Shown: positions 21,581 to 27,878 of the stretch, piece by piece | Layout: the number at the start of each line of letters is the position of its first letter | Position numbering within the stretch: position 1 is the stretch's first letter | From: Pleurobrachia bachei | Lineage: Eukaryota > Ctenophora > Tentaculata > Cydippida > Pleurobrachiidae | Assembly: GCA_000695325.1 (NCBI GenBank) | Contig: AVPN01000641.1 | Coordinates: forward strand, 15,958-43,835 | Reading direction: 5' to 3' | DNA: 27,878 nt | Notes under the pieces: generated by a model | What the model was told of the DNA's origin: nothing | Databases searched by the model: none | What the model saw: only the letters and a program-made list of their open reading frames with translations | Translations under genes and position numbers: made by a program

Positions 21581-24500
21581 GGAGAGAGATCTGCTCTATC
21601 TTATTTTAGAAAAACATCAATACCATTAGCTTTGGCACATCTACTTGAGTGAGTTACATAGAATAGAATGGAGAGATAACGAGAGGCAAAGATCTGCTAG
21701 AGCACTCCTTAAACGCACACACGTCAGACATGGATGGTCACGGAGTGAGAGATATAGAGACAACTATAAAGAAAAAGGGGGATAACCATTATGATATAAC
21801 ATAAGGATTTACAGCTCAAGCGATGCGTTTACCTCAAGCGATGCTTTATGGAGAGATAGATTGATTCTAAGCATCAAGTGACCGCTTTGTTTGCCGTGGC
21901 ACGATAGCCAAAGCTTGATGTGAATTTATATCGTTTATATCGTATAATTTTGTACAAAAGCTTAATTTATCCGAGTTATCCGGGCATTCCTATAGGAGTG
22001 TCTACAACTTTGGCTCAAAATACTTAGAAAAAGATATATTATTATATGAGGTAACCCCATGTTTTCTTAAAGTTTTACTTAATGTGATTTGTTAGCGATT
22101 GAACTTGAAGCGATGCGTTGGGTGTTTGTCCTGACCGCGGCTACTCTGTGGTGTACAGCTACATCTGCAGCAACAGGTTTGTAATCGCTTGTTATTTTAA
22201 CAACGTGTTTCATAGTTAATTAATTAATTAAATATCAGGACATAATATGTAATTCTTAAAAGTTAAATCTAAAGTGAAATCTTTACATTCTGGCTATAGC
22301 TTCTTTCTTGATGGTATTTGTTACCCTACAGACTGGATACAAGTAAAGCGGGGTTTGATGATACCCTGGGATCTGGAGGGTACACCTCTTGAGATAAAGA
22401 CGAATTCCACACTGGGCAGTGATGAGAGGATCAAAGTAAGGATGTATGATATAGAACTCAATAAAGTTCGTGCTGTGACGGTGAAGTTCTCCCAGCCGAT
22501 GCAGTATATGATAGGCGGCTGCACAGCCTACTCATACAAGGTCCTGCCAGTGCAGCCTCCAGTGGAGGTGGACAGGATCTGGAAGATCACAAAAACAGAG
22601 ACCGCCCTCATTATCACGTGTAATGATGTTGAGGTGCTGAACTTCCTGTTCGCAGATAGTTCAAATAGTGTATGTCAAACTCTAGAAGGTGATGTTGTGG
22701 ATCACATCGAGTTTGTCTATGGCACTGGCAGTATAACAGTAGGTGACACTGCATCTGACTTCTATAACAAAGCAGGTACAGTTGGACCCCGTTTTAGTGG
22801 CACCTTCGGGGGAAAGTGTTTTATCCAGTAAATCTTGCTGCCTACTATTATAATTAACATACCCCTATTTCCCTATTTAGCCCCAACTGCCTGCCCTGCC
22901 TTTGCTGTACCGGAATCTACTCAAGGATCCTGGGACGCTACCGAACCAGGGACCAACATAACTATCAGTTGTAACCGGAGACATGTCCTAATCGGTGGTG
23001 ATGCTGAGATTTCGTGCCAAGGAGATGGAACTTGGAACACCAGTGTAGATGACCTCAAGTGCAAACATCTCAGTAAGTTAAGCAGGGTAAAGTTATGACA
23101 TGTGGACCGACAGACATACAGACAAAAATGTATTTATATGTATAGGCAATCTTTGCGCTTGCCAGCGCAGTGATAATCATGTTTTACCTACTGTGACTCG
23201 ACTGAATGTTTGGGAAAGACGACGACTTGTGTCTACAGCTGTGAATGAATGTATTTTGAAAATGTCAAACAAAAGAAGGGCCTTTTGTTTGGCATATTGT
23301 TTGTTTAAGATAAGAATTAAGATAAGAACTAAGATAAGAATTAAGATAAGAATTAAGATAACAATTAAGATAACAATTAAGATAAGTTAAGAATTAAGAT
23401 AACAATAAAGTTTAATCAATTAATTAGTTAACTCACACATAAAGTAAAGACTCCCATCCTTTGCCTGAAAAGTATGTCGATCACTGAACGGTAGGTTGTT
23501 CTTGAACCAAGTTATTCGAGCGGGTGGGTAACTATCAACAGAGCATGGAAGCACCATGGGCCACTCCAGATCTGAGGTGATCATCCGCAGCTTGCCACCC
23601 TCTTCCGTGAACGCTCTACAAGGGGTGGATGGGTGTGTTAGGGGTGTGGTTAGGCTTGGTTGTTGAACGTAAATTATATTGTATTGTATTAATAGTATGT
23701 GGTTCTTGTATCGAAAATAACCATATTACAAACACCATGACACTGGTTTGTGAAATCTTTCCATGTTTGTTGTTGAATCTTACCTCCTGCCATCGCGGGG
23801 CTGGTATACAAATGTTGTTGAATATCTTACCTTCTGCCATCACGGGGCTGATATACAAATGTTGTTGATTCTTACCTTCTGCCATCACGGGGCTGATACA
23901 CAAATGTCCGATTAAAGTATGCCACTTCTACGTCGGCATACCGGCTCATCAGTGTTCCACTCTGTTCCGTTTGTACTTTACACTGCCAACTGCCCGCATG
24001 ACTTTTGTCTGTAAATCGAACCATACACACCGCACCTGAAGGAGAATTGAACTTGTAAATCAGGGGGTAGAATTTTATAGATCATGGGATAGAAGTTAGG
24101 GCTGCGTATGAGAGTGATTCAAAAGTGAGTACTGAAAGCCATTATTGACTGATATGTAAGCCATTTCAGAGCTGGTAGTCTATATTATGTACTTGTTTTA
24201 TTCAAACGTAACAGAGGAAAGTAAAACTGGTACATACCTTTACAATCGACAGTGGTTGACCATGAGACCTCCTTGTCATTGTTATACCACGTGATATCGG
24301 CCTCAGAGCGGGTGTTAACCTCACAAAATAGGGTTAACTGGTCTCCCAGCGTTACCATGGTGTCTTGTGGCTCCTTTATAAACCTTACCCTACAGAACAT
24401 AATGTGAGTTGGTTAATGCGCCTAAATTAATAATTTTAACATTTGAATCAATCCAAACTCCCACGGATAACCCATAAAACTAGATACAAAATTAGAGATA

Positions 24501-25743
24501 ACCCAATACCCACAACAGAAAACCTACCGTTCAAATGGCTCAATAAACCAGCTCTCCTGACTCGTATTGGATGCCTTGGAGTACTTGTACCGACCGTGAA
24601 GTGATTTACTAGGCGCACTGTAGAACCTGGCTAGCTCGCCACCTGAGAGGGATCAGTCAATAAATTACAGGTAAGTGATACTATTTCTTTGATCAAATAA
24701 TTTACAGAGGTATTAGAAATCAAGCTGATTGCCTGATTCAGAGGAGGACCGCCATATTGGCCCGTACTCAGTAAGGAGCGGGCGGTCCATCCTCCCTAAT
24801 ATAAATTTTAAAACAGCTGCCATGTACCTGATCGAATGGTGAAAGAACCACCCTGGTTTTCCTCTGAGAATATAGTTCCTTCAAAAAGGGCTGCCATACA
24901 GATTGGAGTGGAGTAGGTATAGAATATCCAACCTAGAAGGGGAGTGAGTATAAATTTTATAGCGAAAAGACCAACGATCCCTAGTCGTTCTTTATTTTTT
25001 CCTACTTAAGAATAAAATGCAAACTGCATGTTATACTGACTGCTATACAGTCGGACCCACATATTTTTACCTACTTTAGAATAAAATGCAAACTGCATGT
25101 TATACTGACTGCTATACAGTCGGACCCCGATTTACCAGGATTCTCGGGAGAAATTCCCGGTAAATCGGGGTACGGCTGTATCTTGCTTAGAACACGTACC
25201 GGTGATGAGGGTTGCATCGAAAGATCTCTGGCAGTCATCATGACAGATAATTTTACAGGGAACCTGGGAACAATCGGTATCCCATGTACTGGAGAAATCC
25301 GTAAACGATTGGAGGCACGGCACCTGGAACAAGTAGCTGTTTAGTTGCAACTTGTGCATTGTTTTAGGAACCCCCATTCTCTCTCCGGCAGCTTCTCTTC
25401 GGCTGTTGGAAAGTGATGCCAATCGGTGTTAGGGCTAGTGAATTTTCAACAACATATTGTTTTAGGGACAGCTCGTTGTTTAGGTTTGTTAGAAAAGGGA
25501 TGATAATCATATTTTCACCACCACTCATACCACTCAACAGACAATATATGGTATTTGATACATCCCTTGTCTGTCAAGGCCAAGGGGTAGAATAATATGT
25601 CAAACTCATATACGCTGTCTATTTCCTATAAGCTCGCAAGTCATAACAAAAGGGCCGGGAACTGCAAGTTCAATTACCTGATTGACTGAAGATGAGTCGA
25701 CAACAACAAGAGGGAGGAAAAATAACAAGTTTATCATGCTCAT
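15327..25743 (-). CDS. LCCL-immunoglobulin cell-surface protein, 19 exons, probable GPI anchor
   Basis: Exons in gene order: 25678-25743, 25200-25323, 24828-24932, 24528-24642, 24238-24389, 23876-24035, 23437-23615, 21203-21284, 20869-20968, 20556-20713, 20149-20264, 19804-19933, 19382-19552, 19173-19257, 18964-19092, 18434-18566, 16042-16150, 15733-15922 and 15327-15602. They total 2580 nt (859 aa), and all 18 junctions keep frame at GT-AG sites. Order: signal peptide (MSMINLLFFLPLVVV), LCCL domain, seven Ig domains each with a Cys, a Trp and a D-x-G-x-Y-x-C-like end, then a tail ending SLLPCLILLVLLLAY with no cytoplasmic part. By family, such proteins sit outside the cell and serve adhesion or recognition; the LCCL-plus-Ig set is inference for this protein. 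Two introns house opposite-strand genes. Ligand unknown. Confidence 0.88.
15979..15988. promoter_or_regulatory. Second E-box palindrome GTCACGTGAC
   Basis: Same 10-bp palindrome, here in the short intron between Ig exons 17 and 18. Confidence 0.3.
16339..16393. repeat. Minisatellite, unit AAGTGTTATGG
   Basis: Four to five copies of an 11-bp unit, one of them degenerate, in the Ig-gene intron upstream of the coiled-coil gene. Confidence 0.75.
16797..17977 (+). CDS. Small coiled-coil protein nested in the Ig gene intron
   Basis: Four plus-strand exons, 16797-16921, 17122-17232, 17432-17576 and 17913-17977, join in phase (0, 0, 1) to a TGA stop. Donors are GTAAAC, GTATGA and a weak GTTAGA. The product is nearly all Glu/Lys/Leu-rich helix with heptad spacing (AKIKLLENEMESAQEEN, NSQQNELSYVEREVTIKEER) and ends in an acidic tail, EEDSDY. 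The ATG at 16808 would give 144 aa. The acceptor at 16796 also allows an upstream exon, which I did not find, so the start is open. The whole gene lies in the intron between Ig exons 16 and 17, on the other strand. Coiled-coil proteins of this kind often scaffold cytoskeletal or vesicle complexes; no family is recognised. Read-through of the weak third donor meets TAG at once. Confidence 0.65.
17042..17088. repeat. Perfect 47-bp palindrome (23-bp arms)
   Basis: Arms 17042-17064 and 17066-17088 are exact reverse complements with a single G between them. It lies in the first intron of the nested coiled-coil gene, 33 bases before the exon at 17122. Confidence 0.85.
18296..18433. repeat. CA-rich degenerate repeat
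   Basis: CATCACACC/ACACAT-like units run up to the donor of Ig exon 16; in Ig-gene sense they form a GT-rich start of the intron. This could offer several weak donor sites. Confidence 0.7.
18964..21284 (-). CDS. Ig gene exons 8-15: end of Ig2 to Ig5
   Basis: Exons 21203-21284 (LTEDDTGSYRCEA, end of Ig2), 20869-20968, 20556-20713 (VTITCVARG, ISWALPD, QQADTGEYK) and 20149-20264 (Cys of Ig3, start of Ig4), 19804-19933 (VLRCGL, ISWLLNG), 19382-19552 (VEDVGMYQCIG, start of Ig5), 19173-19257 (CTATGYP, VTWYKDD) and 18964-19092 (MDIGKYKCVARN). Ig5 resembles I-set domains. A spliceable-looking open stretch at 21054-21139 lies between exons 8 and 9 but does not fit their phase. Confidence 0.85.
20733..20858. 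repeat. 22-bp minisatellite in the Ig gene (AGTGAAAGTGAAAG core)
   Basis: About 5.7 copies of a 22-bp unit fill most of the 155-bp intron between Ig exons 9 and 10. Most units hold GAAAGTGAAA, matching the GAAANNGAAA pattern bound by IRF factors. Confidence 0.85.
21054..21139 (-). other. Possible alternative exon in the Ig gene
   Basis: An open 86-nt stretch (QIGCVLYSTQSIETGLVPPY) sits between CAGTAG and a GTGAGT donor. Its 3' phase fits Ig exon 9, but its 5' phase does not fit exon 8, so it cannot be a simple cassette exon. It may be an alternative start part, a relic, or chance. Confidence 0.25.
21297..21425. repeat. GATAAGAATTAA minisatellite, left array
   Basis: About ten 12-bp units next to the acceptor of Ig exon 8. 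The same unit in the same orientation forms a second array at 23307-23405, beside the donor of exon 7. Confidence 0.8.
21426..21588. repeat. (GA)n / GACAGAGA simple repeat
   Basis: Long GA-rich tract with interspersed GACA units; its plus-strand open frame is an Arg/Glu artefact. Confidence 0.9.
21589..22112. other. Region upstream of the nested sushi gene
   Basis: No exon seen. It contains AAGCGATGCGTT at 21818-21829 and AAGCGATGC at 21836-21844; the 12-mer recurs over the start codon of the sushi gene (22108-22119). Probably holds the promoter of that gene, but no core element is clear. Confidence 0.35.
22113..23098 (+). CDS. Secreted sushi/CCP-domain protein nested in the Ig gene intron
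   Basis: Exon 22113-22176 encodes a signal peptide (MRWVFVLTAATLWCTATSAA, donor GTTTGT, phase 1). Exon 22332-22784 (acceptor CCCTACAG, donor GTACAG, phase 1-1) encodes a 150-residue beta-rich domain with three Cys, including IWKITKTETALIITCN and VLNFLFADSSNSVC, which I do not recognise firmly. Exon 22881 onward encodes a sushi/CCP module: four Cys (ACPAFAV, ITISCNRR, AEISCQGDGTW, LKC) and the conserved Trp. A GTAAGT at 23073 may splice on in phase 1; read-through instead meets TGA at 23096-23098, taken here as the end. Symmetrical phase-1 exons are typical of shuffled extracellular modules. The gene lies in the intron between Ig exons 7 and 8, on the opposite strand. Role is likely extracellular binding. 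Confidence 0.72.
23307..23405. repeat. GATAAGAATTAA minisatellite, right array
   Basis: About eight 12-bp units, partner of the array at 21297-21425; the two flank the sushi gene inside one Ig-gene intron. Confidence 0.8.
23437..24389 (-). CDS. Ig gene exons 5-7: Ig1 and first half of Ig2
   Basis: Exon 24238-24389 gives the Cys and Trp half of Ig1 (LFCEVN, ITWYNND). Exon 23876-24035 gives the second half (KSHAGSWQCKV, where Trp replaces the usual Tyr before Cys). Exon 23437-23615 gives the first half of Ig2 (VLPCSV, ITWFKNN). Ig2 is completed by exon 21203-21284 across a 2.15-kb intron that contains the sushi gene. Junction phases (1, 2, 1) agree throughout. Confidence 0.85.
23784..23906 (-). 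repeat. Triplicated 5' splice site of Ig exon 6
   Basis: The last 31 or so bases of exon 6 and its donor (GGCAGAAG then GTAAGA) are repeated three times at 45- and 47-bp spacing, with donors after 23876, 23831 and 23784 (minus sense). Only the first keeps the frame to exon 7; use of the second or third reads TAA at once. Confidence 0.8.
24528..25323 (-). CDS. Ig gene exons 2-4: LCCL domain
   Basis: Exons 25200-25323, 24828-24932 and 24528-24642. The LCCL family (named after Limulus factor C, Coch and Lgl1) is recognised from VPCKIICHDDC, then YTYSTPICMAALFEGTIF and NQGGSFTIRSG, matching the family's Y-x(n)-S-x-IC-x-AA-x-H/F-x-G-x-I and GG-x-V/F pattern. The C-terminal third contains SKSLHGRYKYSKAS. 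About 20 residues with two extra Cys precede the core. LCCL domains are extracellular and disulfide-bonded; their ligand is generally not known. Confidence 0.8.
25112..25181. repeat. Foldback element near Ig exon 2, copy 1
   Basis: CCCCGATTTACC (25125-25136) and GGTAAATCGGGG (25159-25170) are perfect inverted arms, with imperfect extension outward (ATACAGTCGGA/TACGGCTGTAT). The outer end recalls pogo/Tigger-type termini. A 57-bp segment containing the left end is duplicated just upstream (25008-25064). Confidence 0.65.
25678..25743 (-). CDS. Ig gene exon 1: signal peptide
   Basis: 22 codons starting MSMINLLFFLPLVVV and ending SSSVNQ at a GTAATT donor, phase 0. A short polar start, hydrophobic core and small polar residues make a typical secretory signal. 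The same exon in the duplicate (27802-27870) has one extra Phe codon and Asp changed to His. Confidence 0.8.
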
Positions 25744-25751
25744 CTTTCCGT

Positions 25752-26127
25752 GATCTTTTCCCAACAGTATGTTTCACTCAATTTAATCATAGATCTGAAT
25801 GGGTTAGGAGAGAGGCAAAATGTTACATAATTTTATACGGCAACCAACGGGAATCATGTATCAATGTATTGCATTATACTTAACAGTCAAGTGCCAAATA
25901 GTGACAGTGAACTCATTTGGAGTGATAACAGATAACACGAAAATGATAAAATTCGGTGGATAATATACTTGAGTCGCCTGACACTCCGTGCTGAATGAAC
26001 AATTCGAGATAATACTAAACTGAACAATTTTTGGCGATAACAAATACTCAGATCAGGTCATTTTGTGTGGATCTGAAAATAGCAAACTAGTTTGTGCTCT
26101 CTGCAAACTGGTGATCACCATTCAATT
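25752..26127. other. Region upstream of the Ig gene, between the two duplicate copies
   Basis: No exon seen on either strand. It should contain the promoter of the main Ig gene if that gene starts at 25743, but I see no TATA box or other clear core signal. Confidence 0.4.
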
Positions 26128-26129
26128 AG

Positions 26130-26194
<65 letters not shown>
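26128..26194. repeat. (GA)n microsatellite at the duplication junction
   Basis: Pure GA tract that cuts copy 2 inside its sixth exon. Confidence 0.9.
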
Positions 26195-26195
<1 letters not shown>

Positions 26196-26198
<3 letters not shown>

Positions 26199-27870
26199 GC
26201 ATGACTTTTGTCTGTAAATCGAACCATACACACCGCACCTGAAGGAGAATTGAACTTGTAAATCAGGGGGTAGAATTTTATAGATCATGGGATAGAAGTT
26301 AGGGCTGCGTATGAGAGTGATTCAAAAGTGAGTACTGAAAGCCATTATTGACTGATATGTAAGCCATTTCAGAGCTGGTAGTCTATATTATGTACTTGTT
26401 TTATTCAAACGTAACAGAGGAAAGTAAAACTGGTACATACCTTTACAATCGACAGTGGTTGACCATGAGACCTCCTTGTCATTGTTATACCACGTGATAT
26501 CGGCCTCAGAGCGGGTGTTAACCTCACAAAATAGGGTTAACTGGTCTCCCAGCGTTACCATGGTGTCTTGTGGCTCCTTTATAAACCTTACCCTACAGAA
26601 CATAATGTGAGTTGGTTAATGCGCCTAAATTAATAATTTTAACATTTGAATCAATCCAAACTCCCACGGATAACCCATAAAACTAGATACAAAATTAGAG
26701 ATAACCCAATACCCACAACAGAAAACCTACCGTTCAAATGGCTCAATAAACCAGCTCTCCTGACTCGTATTGGATGCCTTGGAGTACTTGTACCGACCGT
26801 GAAGTGATTTACTAGGCGCACTGTAGAACCTGGCTAGTTCGCCACCTGAGAGGGATCAGTCAATAAATTACAGGTAAGTGATACTATTTCTTTGATCAAA
26901 TAATTTACAGAGGTATTAGAAATCAAGCTGATTGCCTGATTCAGAGGAGGACCGCCATATTGGCCCGTACTCAGTAAGGAGCGGGCGGTCCATCCTCCCT
27001 AATATAAATTTTAAAACAGCTGCCATGTACCTGATCGAATGGTGAAAGAACCACCCTGGTTTTCCTCTGAGAATATAGTTCCTTCAAAAAGGGCTGCCAT
27101 ACAGATTGGAGTGGAGTAGGTATAGAATATCCAACCTAGAAGGGGAGTGAGTATAAATTTTATAGCGAAAAGACCAACGATCCCTAGTCGTTCCATATTT
27201 TTACCTACTTTAGAATAAAATGCAAACTGCATGTTATACTGACTGCTATACAGTCGGACCCCGATTTACCAGGATTCTCGGGAGAAATTCCCGGTAAATC
27301 GGGGTACGGCTGTATCTTGCTTAGAACACGTACCGGTGATGAGGGTTGCATCGAAAGATCTCTGGCAGTCATCATGGCAGATAATTTTACAGGGAACCTG
27401 GGAACAATCGGTATCCCACGTACTGGAGAAATCCGTAAAGGATTGGAGACACGGTACCTGGAACAAGTAGCTGTTTAGTTGCAAATTACATTGTTTTAAG
27501 GACCCCCTTTCTCACTCCGACAGCTTCTCTTCGGCTGTTGGAAAGTGATGCCAATCGGTGTTAGGGCTAGTGAATTTTCAACAACATATTGTTTTAGGGA
27601 CAGCTCGTTGTTTAGGTTTGTTAGAAAAGGGATGATAATCATATTTTCACCACCACTCATACCACTCAACAGACAATATATGGTATTTGATACATCCCTT
27701 GTCTGTCAAGGGGTAGAATAATATGTCAAACTCATATACGCTGTCTATTCCCTATAAGCTCGCAAGTCATAACAACCTAGGGGAACTACAAGTTCAATTA
27801 CCTGATTGACTGAAGATGAGTGGACAAAAACAACAAGAGGGAGGAAAAATAACAAGTTTATCATGCTCAT
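26196..27870 (-). CDS. Partial second copy of the Ig gene 5' end (signal peptide, LCCL, half Ig1)
   Basis: Exons 27802-27870, 27334-27457, 27031-27135, 26731-26845 and 26441-26592 repeat exons 1-5 of the Ig gene with all splice sites and phases kept. The sixth exon begins at 26238 and is cut off at 26196 by a (GA)n tract, so Ig1 is not completed here. I see six substitutions in exons 2 and 4, all synonymous; exon 1 has an in-frame 3-nt gain and Asp to His. Without a joining exon the copy would be a truncated gene, an alternative promoter splicing into the main gene, or an allelic duplicate from assembly. Confidence 0.7.
27246..27315. repeat. Foldback element near exon 2, copy 2
   Basis: Same inverted arms as copy 1 (27259-27270 and 27293-27304), here without the upstream 57-bp duplication. 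Confidence 0.65.
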
Positions 27871-27878
27871 CTTTCCGT

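Larger units (their letters stand above)
23992..25751. repeat. Segmental duplication, copy 1 (5' part of Ig gene)
   Basis: Matches 26195-27878 nearly base for base, offset 2203 through 24932. It carries one extra unit of a roughly 57-bp tandem repeat (25008-25123) that is single in copy 2. The true right limit may lie slightly beyond 25751, because the matching copy runs off the window. Confidence 0.9.
26195..27878. repeat. Segmental duplication, copy 2 (runs off the window)
   Basis: Direct repeat of 23992-25751. Its left edge abuts a pure (GA)n tract at 26128-26194; its right edge is beyond the window. Confidence 0.9.

Noticed and set aside
23100-23390. Further exon of the sushi gene (acceptor before CTGTGAATGAATG)
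   Set aside because: Phase fits, but the frame runs into the GATAAG satellite and shows no domain.
1-27878. tRNA, rRNA, CRISPR or prokaryotic operons
   Set aside because: No cloverleaf, rRNA or spaced direct-repeat array seen; repeats present are microsatellites and minisatellites, and genes are intron-split.

Overview
The window is animal nuclear DNA: genes are split into many short exons with GT-AG introns, proteins carry metazoan extracellular domains (LCCL, immunoglobulin, sushi), and the DNA is full of dinucleotide (GA/CT) tracts, minisatellites and small foldback repeats. A marine invertebrate, most likely a sponge, is my best guess. It rests on the compact intron-rich layout and on the look of the secreted sushi protein; I could not test it by search.

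Left half (1-14000). A plus-strand gene starts at 1129 and has five exons whose reading phases all join (320 aa). It encodes a basic/coiled-coil N-terminal part, a Ser/Pro/Tyr-rich linker and a C-terminal RING-H2-like finger. Its 6.3-kb second intron is mostly simple repeats and foldback elements, but holds at least two convincing minus-strand exons (5264-5362, 5532-5600) of an unrecognised gene. The last three exons of the RING gene lie in a tandem array: copy A (8283-10394, exons 3-4-5), copy B (about 10682-11483, exon 3 only) and copy C (11484-13997, exons 3-4-5 plus a 381-bp insertion).

Right half (15300-25743). One minus-strand gene of 19 exons (2580 coding nt, 859 aa, every junction in phase) runs from a signal peptide at 25743 to a stop at 15327. 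It encodes signal peptide, LCCL domain, seven Ig domains and a hydrophobic tail typical of a GPI anchor, so a cell-surface adhesion or recognition protein is likely. Two of its introns contain separate genes on the opposite strand: a small coiled-coil protein (16797-17977) and a secreted protein with a sushi/CCP module (22113-23098). The RING gene and the Ig gene converge on the 13.9-15.3 kb interval.

Right end (26195-27878). The first 1.76 kb of the Ig gene is repeated (signal peptide, LCCL, first half of Ig1), broken inside an exon at a (GA)n tract. Both duplications in the window end at a dinucleotide tract, so they may be true tandem duplications or allelic haplotypes placed side by side by the assembler. 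Exon boundaries were inferred by eye from splice sites and phase; no transcript evidence was available.
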